Shown here in pieces: positions 32,841 through 40,861 of a stretch of DNA of 64,000 nt. The stretch comes from Actinophytocola glycyrrhizae (GTDB taxonomy: Bacteria > Actinomycetota > Actinomycetes > Mycobacteriales > Pseudonocardiaceae), in contig NZ_JBHSIS010000027.1 in the NCBI RefSeq assembly GCF_042653545.1, positions 165,974 through 229,973 of the forward strand, in the 5' to 3' direction. A model generated the notes under the pieces. The model was not told the DNA's origin, ran no database searches, and was given only the letters and a program-made list of their open reading frames with translations. The position numbers and the translations under genes are program-made. The stretch's first letter is position 1. Each line of letters starts with the position of its first letter.

Positions 32841-34363
32841 TTAGTGCGCACCGCGGTCGTGGATGCTGGTGAGGGCATCGCGGAGGTCGTCGGGTAGCGG
32901 GTCGACGGCGGTGAGGGTGTGCTCGCCGGCCTGGATGTTGATGGTGCGGTAGCGGCGGGTGGTGTGCACGAACTTCTTGATCGACCAGCCGGTGGTCTGC
33001 TCGATCCACCTGCTGACGGCCAGGGCGGCGAACACGACCGTCAGGTGCGCGTCGATCGACTCGCGCTTGTGGTGGTAGATCGGCCGCGCACGTAGGTCGT
33101 GTTTAGACATTCGGAACGACTTCTCGATGTGGAACAGTCGGTGGTAGGCGTCGATCACGAACTCGGCGGTGACGTCCGGGAGGTTGGTGACGTAGCCTTT
33201 GAGGCCGGCAAGGGCGCGTGCCTTGGCTTCCAGGGTCCGGTTGACACTCTTGGTGGCGCCGGTGAGCTGGATGAACCGGTTGCGTTTGACCGCGGTCTTG
33301 CCGGCGACGGCCTGCTCGGCCTTGGCGACCTGTTCGTCGATGCCGTGCAGGGTGCGCCGAGCCCGGTCCGCCCGGTACTGGTAGTAGATGATCTGGTCGC
33401 GGCGCTGGTCCTTGGGGCCGGCAGGCCAGGGCTGGGTGAAGATGTGCCCGTCGGGATCTGCTCATCCGGGTGCTCGTGGCGCCACGCCTGGACCACGTAC
33501 GGCACGTCGGGTATCCGCGCGCCGAGGATGAACGACAACCCCGCGGCCTCGATGGCCTGCTGGTTGGCCGCAGAGATCATGCCAGCGTCGGCCACGACCG
33601 TGACATCAGCCAGTTGGTGGGCATCCATGAACGCACGGATGGTCGGCAGCATCGTAGTGGTCTCGCCCCGGTTGCCCTCGAACGCGTTAACCATCAACGG
33701 AAACCCGCTTGCGTCGGTGAGCAGCCCGATCGTGATCTGCGGCTCCAGGCGGCGTTCTTTGGAGAACCCGGGCTCACGGAACCCGTCCCCGGCATCGGTC
33801 TCGAAGTACAAGGTGGACACATCGTAGAGAACCAGTGACGCCGGCCCCAGATCAGCGGTGCGGGCGCACGCCGCGGCCAACTTCTGCCGCCAGGACTCTT
33901 TCGCGAACGCGGGCAGACGCCGCTTGAGGGTCGCGTACGCCGGCGGGTCGAAACCTGCCTCCTCGACCACCCGCAGACTGTCCAGCTTGCTGGTCGGCTC
34001 GACGATCCGTGCCAGCACCAGTAATCGGAACACCTCGTCACCACCAGCGGCCTCCTCGAACCCCAACAGCTGGTAGGCGTGGCCGAGCGCGTCCCACAGG
34101 TACCCCATCCGCGACGACGTGATCGCAAGCGGCCCACCACCAGCACCACTGCCGGCCTGCAACGCCGCGAAGTCCGGGCCAAAGTCGAGCTCGGGCTGCC
34201 CCACAGCCAGACGCTGCCTCGCCACCGCCTTGAGCGCCTCCAACGCCGCATCGTCATGCGCCGAGCCGATGTGCTCGATGTCCCGCGACCCGCGACGCGA
34301 GGAGTGCACGATCTGCACCGCCCTGGCCCCCGACGCCGTCTTCACCGTGCGCACATACGCCAC
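32841..34363 (-). pseudogene. IS1634-family transposase, frameshifted
   Basis: From 34363 the frame reads MAYVRTVKTASGARAVQIVH, continues with the DDE-type blocks LVLYDVSTLYFETDAGDGFR and ADVTVVADAGMISAANQQAI, and stays coding as far as HEHPDEQIP near 33455. Beyond that the coding frame shifts: another minus frame reads DGHIFTQPWPAGPKDQRRDQ and ends with DAYHRLFHIEKSFRMSKHDL to the stop at 32841. Restoring one base near 33450-33456 gives a transposase of about 505 aa, normal for IS1634. The element is therefore probably no longer self-mobile, unless the shift is programmed or a sequencing error. Confidence 0.85.
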
Positions 34364-34372
34364 GAGAGACAG

Positions 34373-34479
34373 CCTAGAACCGGCCGCTTAGTGCGCAGAT
34401 TTTCGCCGTTCACACGACGAAACCGCAGCTCAACAGCCAGCACCCTACCCAAGATCAGCGATCTTGAGCCAAAGTCAGG
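34373..34479. repeat. Inner copy of the duplicated IS right end (107 bp)
   Basis: The sequence from CCTAGAACCGGCCGCTTAG to TTGAGCCAAAGTCAGG is repeated almost exactly at 35615-35720. The single difference seen is one extra A in the inner copy (GAGCCAAAGTC versus GAGCCAAGTC). It includes the transposase upstream region and the terminal inverted repeat. Confidence 0.85.
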
Positions 34480-34491
34480 TAAGGTGACGGA

Positions 34492-34848
34492 ATGGTCATG
34501 CGGGTGGCGGTTCCCGTGCTGCCGTGCCGAGATGTGCAGGCAGCGCGGTCGTACTTCACGGACGCGCTCGGATTCGACACCATATTCACCTGGGAGACCC
34601 CACCTAGCTACGCGGCCGTGATCCGCGACACCGCCGAGTTCCACCTGTACGCCGAAAGCAGCGTCGGCCCGGCCAGGGTGACGGTTGTCGTCGACGACGT
34701 CGATTCCTGCCACGACGAGCTGCGCGCCCGCGGCGCCGACATCGTCGAGCCACTGGCTGACCGGCCCTACGGGATGCGCGACTTCAACGTACGGACACCC
34801 GATGGGCACTTGTTGATCTTTAGCCAGCCGCTTACCGAGTACGGGTGA
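34492..34848 (+). CDS. Glyoxalase/VOC-family protein, 118 aa (IS passenger)
   Basis: The ATG at 34492 follows AAGGTGACGGA; the first bases of that site come directly after the inner IS end. The product begins MVMRVAVPVLPCRDVQAARS and shows the paired beta-alpha-beta-beta-beta units of the vicinal-oxygen-chelate fold: YFTDALGFDTIFTWETPPSY, a strand ending EFHLYAE, ARVTVVVDDVDSCHDELRAR, and MRDFNVRTPDGHLLIFSQPL. Members include glyoxalases, bleomycin/fosfomycin resistance proteins and dioxygenases. The ends of the fold carry Glu residues that could bind metal. The gene is intact and is the only intact passenger of the element. Confidence 0.85.
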   Translation: MVMRVAVPVLPCRDVQAARSYFTDALGFDTIFTWETPPSYAAVIRDTAEFHLYAESSVGPARVTVVVDDVDSCHDELRARGADIVEPLADRPYGMRDFNVRTPDGHLLIFSQPLTEYG

Positions 34849-34851
34849 CCA

Positions 34852-35616
34852 TCAGCGGACCAGCCGGAAGAATGACCGGACCTCGTCGACGAACAACGCC
34901 GGCTGCTCGAACGCCGCGAAGTGGTCGCCCTTGCCGGGCTCGTTCCAGTACCGGATGTTCGGGAACCGGCGCTCCGCCCACCGCCGAGACGGGCGCTGCA
35001 GCTCCTTGGGGAAGACCGAACAGCCGGTGGGTACGGTCACCGGCGCGCCGGCCGACCCGGAGATCTATTCGTTGATCTGCCGGAGGCTTTCCCAGTACAG
35101 CCGGGCGGATGAGGCATCGGTGCCGGGCAGCCAGTAGAGCATCAGGTTGTCGAGCAGCTCATCCCGGGTAATAACCCGATGCAGGTCGCCACCGGAGTCG
35201 GTCCACGACCAGAACTTCTCGACGATCCAGGCGCAGAGGGCGGCCGGCGAGTCGACCAGCCCGTAGCCGACCGTCTGCGGCCGGGTCGACTGCTGCGCCG
35301 AGTATCCGGAGCCCCATTCGTCCGCCTCCCGCAGTGTCGCGAGCGCCGCCCGCTCGGCACCGGTGAGGTCGTCCAACGTGGCCGGATCGGGCGGTGCGAG
35401 CGGCGGCATGAGATGGATGCCGGCGACCCGATCGGGTTGCCGTTGACCGATGCTCGTGGCGATGCTGGTGCCCCAGTCGCTGCCCTGGGCGCCGAACCGC
35501 CGGTAGCCGAGCCGGGCCATCAGCTCGCACCACGCGTCGGATATCCGCTCGATCCCCCACCCCGGCGCGGCCGGCTTGTCGCTGAAGCCGTAACCGGGAA
35601 GCGATGGGCAGACCCC
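34852..35616 (-). pseudogene. Epoxide hydrolase-like gene, N-truncated with an internal stop (IS passenger)
   Basis: The minus frame from 35616 reads CPSLPGYGFSDKPAAPGWGI, DLMARLGY-type helix (CELMARLGYRRFGAQGSDWG) and ends RLYWESLRQINE followed by TAG at 35065-35067. The same frame then continues with VPTGCSVFPKELQRPSRRWA and WNEPGKGDHFAAFEQPALFV to a stop at 34852. This is the C-terminal two thirds of an epoxide hydrolase (alpha/beta hydrolase; GSDWG nucleophile Asp, GDHFAAFE catalytic His). The N-terminus was cut where the second IS end begins (35615), and the TAG replaces what is probably a Trp codon. It cannot make a working enzyme. Confidence 0.85.
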
Positions 35617-35720
35617 TAGAACCGGCCGCTTAGTGCGCAGATTTTCGCCGTTCACACGACGAAACCGCAGCTCAACAGCCAGCACCCTACCCAAGATCAG
35701 CGATCTTGAGCCAAGTCAGG
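35615..35720. repeat. Outer copy of the duplicated IS right end (106 bp)
   Basis: This matches 34373-34479 except for one missing A. Its last 15 bases, TTGAGCCAAGTCAGG, are the exact inverted repeat of the left end at 32825, and TTTGAGA follows directly. Confidence 0.85.
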
Positions 35721-35727
35721 TTTGAGA
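35721..35727 (+). repeat. Right copy of 7-bp target-site duplication (TTTGAGA)
   Basis: Same heptamer as at 32818-32824, immediately outside the outer right end of the IS1634-type element. Confidence 0.7.
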
Positions 35728-35732
35728 CTGTG

Positions 35733-35894
35733 TCAACGTTTGGCCCGGGCACGGATGGCGAGGGCGGCCAGGGCGATCAGCAAGGGCCCAAACAGGCGCC
35801 CGGAGTTGACCGCCCACCGGCCCGCAGTGGTCAGCTGCTGGTCGGTGTCGCGGAATAACACCGAGCCTACCGCGATCCGTATAGCTCGCTCCAT
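35733..35894 (-). CDS. Small membrane protein, 53 aa
   Basis: The ATG at 35894 opens MERAIRIAVGSVLFRDTDQQ; a hydrophobic segment GRLFGPLLIALAALAI and a basic end RARAKR follow, typical of a single-pass inner-membrane protein with a cytoplasmic tail. Third positions are GC-rich. No strong ribosome site is seen, which lowers confidence. It lies 65 bases downstream of the helicase gene of the Gabija-like pair, and the IS inserted six bases beyond its stop. It may be a third gene of that operon. Confidence 0.5.
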   Translation of the reverse strand: MERAIRIAVGSVLFRDTDQQLTTAGRWAVNSGRLFGPLLIALAALAIRARAKR

Positions 35895-35959
35895 CCGAGC
35901 TGGGGGCACCCGATCGGCAGGAAGCTTGGCCGCCGGGCTAGACGTCTCTTCGCTGGACG

Positions 35960-37870
35960 TCAGCCCATTCGCACGTACGGGACTTGAGCCTGGTTCAACA
36001 CTTCGTACAAGTCGGTGATGTTGTTGGTGGAGCCGCGTTGGTCGCACTGGGTGAAGATGAGTCTTTCTGCGGCACGGGATACGCCGACGAAGAACGCCAT
36101 GGTGGATTCGATCGTGTCGCGAGCGTGTGCCCACCACTGGTCGTCGTCCAGGCCGACGAAGAAGACCGTGTGGTATTCAAGCCCTTTGCTGCGGTGGATG
36201 GTCAGTAGCGGCACGGCTTCGTCATCGATGAACGCGGCGGCCACTTGGTCCCATGACTCTACGTGTTGGAGGACGTTGGCGAGCCGGATCTTGAACGCGT
36301 TGAGCGTCACCGCGAGGTCTTCGGGCCTGTCTGCGAGGACGCGTTTCTGCGCGATGTTGTCGAAGTTCACGAATGCGGTGAGTTTGTCGACGAGGGTCTC
36401 GGTGAGTTCGTCGGTGAAGTCGATGACCTGCCCGATGGTCGCGTCTTTCAGCGGCGTGGCGGCGAACCAGCTGCGTAGCTCGGCCAGGAAGTGCGAGAGC
36501 GTGTCGTCGGTAATTGACCCCGCTTGGCGGTTGCGGGCGTTCGGAGAGATGCGGGTCAGCGTTGTCGTGACCTCGCGCCAGGTTTGTGGCTGGCCGCCGC
36601 GGGTTGCGCCGAGGCGGACCAGACCGATGAGCAGACTCGCAAAGTCGTCCTTGAGCAGGTCTTGCAGCCGGAGGTCGCCGACCAGTGCGTCGTCGTTGCG
36701 GAGCTTGAGTCCTTGAGCCGTGAGTGCCTGCGCGAGATCGGGTTCGAGGTCGGCCACCCGCTGGCGAGCGATCATCGCGTAATCGGCTGGCGAGCGTCCG
36801 GACTGTTCGATGTCGGCGGCGATCCATGCGGCGATGGACGCGGCCTCGAGCCCGGTGGTGGAGAACGACCAGATCTGGACCGGGGCCCCACCGACCTGGC
36901 TGGCAACCTGTGACAGTTGCGGCAGGGTGTCGGCGTCGAGTCGTGTCGCGAACCGATGTTGCAACTCGACGAGTTCCCGGGTTGAGCGGAAGTTCCAGGT
37001 CAGCTCGAATGGCTCTGCGTCGAAGTCGTGGTCGAACTCGGCGAACGCGTCGGTGAGGGCGCCGGCCCAGCCCATGATCCGCTGCTTGCGGTCGCCGACG
37101 ACCGTGACGGTCGTGCTTTCGCGTGCGAACACTGACTTCAGGAACGAGTACTGGGCGTAGGTGGTGTCCTGAAACTCGTCGACGAACACGAAGGGGTAGG
37201 TCGCGGTGAGTGCGCGGCGTAGCTGCGGGCTTGAACGGATGATCAGCTCGGCCAGTCTGTTCAGCATGACGAAGTCGACGGTGGGGACGTCGTGGGCCCG
37301 GTACTTCTGGTCCCACCACTGCTGCACCGCGTAGTCCACCGCGGTCGTCGGTTCCCGCGGTTCAGGCTCCAACTCGTAGGGGCCGACAAGGTTGTTGATG
37401 AACTCGTTCTGCCGGATCCCGTAGACGCCGCTACGGAACCCCTCGGGCGCCGCCACTGCGAGGTTGCCAAGGAAGTCACGGACCTCTGCCTGATTGGCAA
37501 AGCCGATACGGTAGCTGCCGCTCATTGTCCAGGCAGGCGGCAGGAGGTCCTTGAACCGGTCGACGATGGACTTGGTGAACGCGTCGAACGTCATCGAGGC
37601 GAACCGGTCGACGTGTTCGGGCAACCGGGTCCGCACACGCCGGCGAAGGTTGGCCGCGGCGACGCGTTTGAACGAGATCGCGAGAATCTGTTGGGGAGGA
37701 CGACACAGCCCGGTCTCGAACAGGAAGCCAGCACGCTGGGCGAGGAACTCCGACTTCCCCGCGCCTGGCCCAGCGGTGACCGAGGCCGTGCCGGCGCGCA
37801 GCGCATCCCAGGCTGCGGGTTCGAGATCGTCGATATCGCGCGGACGCCAGTCGGCGGGGTCGGTCCTCAT
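35960..37870 (-). CDS. UvrD/Rep-type helicase, GajB-like, 636 aa
   Basis: SF1A helicase motifs are present in order: motif I TAGPGAGKSEFLAQRA at about 32-47, Ia ILAISFKRVAAANLRRR, motif II FVFVDEFQDTTYAQYSFLK at about 227-245, III TVVGDRKQRIMGWAGA, IV FELTWNFRSTRELVELQHRF, V LLTIHRSKGLEYHTVFFVGL and VI FFVGVSRAAERLIFTQCDQ. Its ATG overlaps the stop of the upstream OLD-type gene by four bases (ATGA), so the two are translationally coupled. OLD-TOPRIM ATPase plus UvrD helicase is the composition of the Gabija anti-phage system. At 636 aa it is longer than the best-known GajB (about 490-500 aa). Confidence 0.88.
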   Translation of the reverse strand: MRTDPADWRPRDIDDLEPAAWDALRAGTASVTAGPGAGKSEFLAQRAGFLFETGLCRPPQQILAISFKRVAAANLRRRVRTRLPEHVDRFASMTFDAFTKSIVDRFKDLLPPAWTMSGSYRIGFANQAEVRDFLGNLAVAAPEGFRSGVYGIRQNEFINNLVGPYELEPEPREPTTAVDYAVQQWWDQKYRAHDVPTVDFVMLNRLAELIIRSSPQLRRALTATYPFVFVDEFQDTTYAQYSFLKSVFARESTTVTVVGDRKQRIMGWAGALTDAFAEFDHDFDAEPFELTWNFRSTRELVELQHRFATRLDADTLPQLSQVASQVGGAPVQIWSFSTTGLEAASIAAWIAADIEQSGRSPADYAMIARQRVADLEPDLAQALTAQGLKLRNDDALVGDLRLQDLLKDDFASLLIGLVRLGATRGGQPQTWREVTTTLTRISPNARNRQAGSITDDTLSHFLAELRSWFAATPLKDATIGQVIDFTDELTETLVDKLTAFVNFDNIAQKRVLADRPEDLAVTLNAFKIRLANVLQHVESWDQVAAAFIDDEAVPLLTIHRSKGLEYHTVFFVGLDDDQWWAHARDTIESTMAFFVGVSRAAERLIFTQCDQRGSTNNITDLYEVLNQAQVPYVRMG

Positions 37871-39816
37871 ATCGGGGCGACCGCTTGCTCGATCCGGTCC
37901 AGAAGCCGTGCGAGCGGCCCCTTGACAGCAGCCAGTTCAGCTGAGTCAACGTGGGCGAGGGCGCGGAGGTGGGTACTGGGCTTTGAGTGCGTGAGGAACA
38001 GGTACCGGTACCAGCGCAGGTCGTCGGTCTTCTCCTCCGTCCAGTACGACACGTCGGGCCGTACGCCGGGGTCGCCGAGGACGGCATCGCGTGGGTCTCC
38101 CTTGCTGCTTGGGCCTTGCTGTCCTTCCTCGAGATTGTCGGTGTAGGCGGACTTGAACCGCTTCAGCAGCAGCATGTCGAGATCGAGCGGGGTGCAAAAG
38201 TAGACGTCCCACTTCTCCAGGTGGTGGATCCAATCCTTGAACTCGTCGGTGGTGAGGTTGGTGATGTCGTCGGTTGAGGCGAAGCCATGGATCTCCTCGG
38301 ATCCGTCGAACGGGTCGACGTTGACGGCTAGGAGGTTGGTGCAGGCGTCGCGAATGCGTCCTTCTCCTCCGCCTGCGCGGCCCCAGTCGAGGTCGAGGAG
38401 CGTGGCGTGGGGGATGTCGAGCTGGCGGAGGAGCCGCCAGAAATGTTTCGTGTGCCGGCCGCCGAGGGGGACAACGGCGACGAACGACTGGTCGATGTGC
38501 AGGTCTCTCGCTTCCGCGAGCTTCGGAAGGACAACTTGTTCGGAGTCGCCTTCGCCGAGGACAACGAAGCGGGCGAAGTACAGCTCGGGGTACGCGTGGA
38601 CGGCCTCGCGGATGTACTTGCCGGCCTCGGTGGAGCCGTCAGGCAGAACGATCTCGCACACACGGGTTGTTCTGCTGGTCTCATTCAAGCGGAAGTGCCG
38701 CACCTGCTCGGGTCGTATACGGGACATGACGCTGGCGGAGTGGCTGGAGATGACTGCTTGCGCGCGGCCGGATGTCGTCACGTCGAGGAGCTGCTGGACG
38801 ACGCGGGAGAGGAAGAACGGTGCCAGGTTGTTTTCCGGCTCCTCGATCGCTAGCAGAGTGAGGGACGGCAGAGCCATGCCGGTGATGTCGAACTTGTCGT
38901 CGTGCTCGCCAGCAGCGATCGCCGTTTCGAGGTCTAGGGACGCCGCGGTTAGCGCGATATGGAGCAAGGACTGCTGACCATCGCTGAGTTCCCGGGCAGA
39001 TCGGATCCTCCCTGTCGGCGACGGCTCAAAGAGCATCTCGGCGTTCGTGACCAGGACACTGATGTCCCGGCTGATCGGCTCGAACAGCGGGTTCTGCTCA
39101 GAGGCGAGGTGGTGCAGCGCCTGCCACCGCGCGGAAACCGCCCCGGTCACGGTCTCGACGACGGCTTCGTCCCTGAACTTCTCGGCAAGTTCCGCAGCCG
39201 CGTCACTCACGTGCTCCCGGAACGGGTCGGACCACTGACTAGCGCGCCAGACTCGACCGCGGAGGAAGGCAGTGACCTGGCGTGCTCCGTCCCGGGTGGC
39301 CGGCACGTACACCATCTGGATGCGGTTGCGGTCCGAGTCGTGGAGCGTGATCCATTGCTCGCCGTAGTCCTTATCGAACGTGTGAACGATACGGCGGCTT
39401 TCATCGATGGTGCCGGCAACGGAGCCGTCCGCTGACCACGACGCCTCCAGGACGATGCGAAGCTTCAGGTCTCCCTGGTCATCGGCGGTCATCTGCCGGA
39501 AGAACTCGGGCACCGCGGAAGAAGCGGTTACGGCGCCTGTGTCGTCGGTGAGTTCGGGGAACGCGAAGACAGCTTCGATCGTCAACGACCTGGTCGCGGG
39601 CGCTTCGTCCTCGTCGTCTGGGACATGAAAGTCCTCGGGACGAACCCGCCGCTGGTCGCCGATGATGCTGAATAGCCGCAGCAGTGCCTGGCAGGCGGCT
39701 GTCTTCCCCGAGGCGTTCGAGCCGAGCATCGCGGTCAGCTGCTGGTCGAAGCGGATCGGGGTCGCGTCGGGTCCGAAGCACTGGAAGTTGGTCAGGGTGA
39801 GACGCTCAAGGAACAT
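37867..39816 (-). CDS. OLD-family ATPase with TOPRIM nuclease domain, GajA-like, 649 aa
   Basis: Residues 1-370 are an ABC/OLD ATPase: MFLERLTLTNFQCFGPDATP, Walker A GSNASGKTA at 32-40, the signature-like ELSDGQQSLLHIALTAASL, and Walker B LTLLAIEEPENNLAPFFLSR. A TOPRIM domain follows: ARFVVLGEGDSEQVVLPKLA supplies the catalytic Glu at about 415, and ATLLDLDWGRAG the DxD at about 473. In Gabija, GajA is a nucleotide-sensing DNA endonuclease and GajB a helicase activated by DNA ends. The ATG has AGGGGGATGCGCTGA upstream. The order gajA-gajB with ATGA overlap matches known loci. It could also be a class 2 OLD pair outside Gabija proper. Confidence 0.88.
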   Translation of the reverse strand: MFLERLTLTNFQCFGPDATPIRFDQQLTAMLGSNASGKTAACQALLRLFSIIGDQRRVRPEDFHVPDDEDEAPATRSLTIEAVFAFPELTDDTGAVTASSAVPEFFRQMTADDQGDLKLRIVLEASWSADGSVAGTIDESRRIVHTFDKDYGEQWITLHDSDRNRIQMVYVPATRDGARQVTAFLRGRVWRASQWSDPFREHVSDAAAELAEKFRDEAVVETVTGAVSARWQALHHLASEQNPLFEPISRDISVLVTNAEMLFEPSPTGRIRSARELSDGQQSLLHIALTAASLDLETAIAAGEHDDKFDITGMALPSLTLLAIEEPENNLAPFFLSRVVQQLLDVTTSGRAQAVISSHSASVMSRIRPEQVRHFRLNETSRTTRVCEIVLPDGSTEAGKYIREAVHAYPELYFARFVVLGEGDSEQVVLPKLAEARDLHIDQSFVAVVPLGGRHTKHFWRLLRQLDIPHATLLDLDWGRAGGGEGRIRDACTNLLAVNVDPFDGSEEIHGFASTDDITNLTTDEFKDWIHHLEKWDVYFCTPLDLDMLLLKRFKSAYTDNLEEGQQGPSSKGDPRDAVLGDPGVRPDVSYWTEEKTDDLRWYRYLFLTHSKPSTHLRALAHVDSAELAAVKGPLARLLDRIEQAVAPI

Positions 39817-40033
39817 TCAGCGCATCCCCCTAGCGGTACGCCCGCAGCACGCACCCGCTCAGCAAGCGGTACACGATCAAGCTGCCGAGCCCGAACCTCC
39901 ACCACGACCGGCCATCCTAGGCCAGTCAACTCTCCCACTCCAGGAGTCACTGAGGAACAGCACACAATCGAGTGAACACCGGCTCGCTCGGTCCGATCGG
40001 ACGTACAACGCTCACCTGGCGCAGCGAGCCTAC

Positions 40034-40861
40034 TCATGGACCGCTCAGCGTTAGCAGCATCGGCTCGTACCCATCGATGTGTAGCGAGTCGTCGCACATC
40101 TGACGAATCCACTCGATTGCCAGAGCTGCCGGTGGATCGCCAGTGCCGGCGGCGACTGCGTAGCCGCCGAACCATGGTGACACTTGCGTACCCCGAAGTC
40201 GTCGACTATTCGTGATGTCGATCATGGCCGACAGATCAGGCCGACCCTCCAGCCACACGGCGATCTTCGTCGCTGGCTCGTCGCTGATGCTCAGCCGCAG
40301 ATCCCCGGCAAGCAGGCCGGTTGCGATGGCGTCAGGCACAGCGAGACTGTCGATGAAGCGGCGGTGCCATATCGCGAGGTTCACCGGGGGCGCGTGCTCT
40401 CCGTGACGGGTGCGAGGTTCGACGTGCAGGACGAAGTCCGCGCACAGAGGATCTCGAAACACGGAAGGTTGATCGGGTTGGGGGTCGGGCAGCAGGATGC
40501 GTGCCCACGCCGTCGGCGTTCCCTGGTCCGGGTTTTCGGCGAACACTGCGGCGTGGTTGAGTCGACCGTTGCCCTCCCACGATGTCCAGGTGCTGCCACT
40601 GGTGTCGGTCACACCGGCGACGAACTGAGTGATCACAGGCGAGTTCAACACCCGCAGAAACGCCCGGCGGATTTCTGAGGTACTCGGGCGGATCGCGTCC
40701 AGGGGACTGCAGGCGATCCGCAGACCGAGGCGCAGGGATGGCGGAGTGTTCTGGAGCGTGCGGCCGATGTAGCCGGCGTGACTCAGACTGTTGTCCCGGA
40801 CGCCGTTGAACAAGCCACGTCGTTCCGCTTCGTTGACGGGCTGACGCCACTGGCGAGCCAT
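40034..40861 (-). CDS. Unknown 275-aa partner of the Ser/Thr kinase
   Basis: The ATG at 40861 overlaps the kinase stop (TGATG) and has GGAGGCGTCCTG upstream, so it is coupled to the kinase. The protein begins MARQWRQPVNEAERRGLFNG. It is a mixed alpha/beta soluble protein with ITQFVAGVTDTSGSTWTSWE, LNHAAVFAENPD and KIAVWLEGRPDLSAMIDITN. The strand pattern hints at a compact sandwich or sensor domain, but I recognise no family and no catalytic motif. The tight coupling suggests it binds, or is phosphorylated by, the kinase. Confidence 0.75.
   Translation of the reverse strand: MARQWRQPVNEAERRGLFNGVRDNSLSHAGYIGRTLQNTPPSLRLGLRIACSPLDAIRPSTSEIRRAFLRVLNSPVITQFVAGVTDTSGSTWTSWEGNGRLNHAAVFAENPDQGTPTAWARILLPDPQPDQPSVFRDPLCADFVLHVEPRTRHGEHAPPVNLAIWHRRFIDSLAVPDAIATGLLAGDLRLSISDEPATKIAVWLEGRPDLSAMIDITNSRRLRGTQVSPWFGGYAVAAGTGDPPAALAIEWIRQMCDDSLHIDGYEPMLLTLSGP

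Larger units (their letters stand above)
32825..35720. mobile_element. IS1634-type element with duplicated right end and passenger genes, 2896 bp
   Basis: The left end CCTGACTTGGCTCAA at 32825 is the exact reverse complement of TTGAGCCAAGTCAGG at the outer right end (35706-35720). TTTGAGA flanks both ends as a 7-bp target-site duplication, so the whole 2.9-kb unit moved at once. Inside are a frameshifted IS1634-type transposase, a first copy of the right end (34373-34479), a glyoxalase-family gene, a broken epoxide hydrolase, and a second copy of the right end (35615-35720). The element is therefore an IS that picked up about 1.1 kb of foreign DNA between two right ends. Confidence 0.8.

Noticed and set aside
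34373..35720. Two independent IS copies forming a classical composite transposon
   Set aside because: Only the right-end 106-107 bases are duplicated; there is a single transposase and a single left end.
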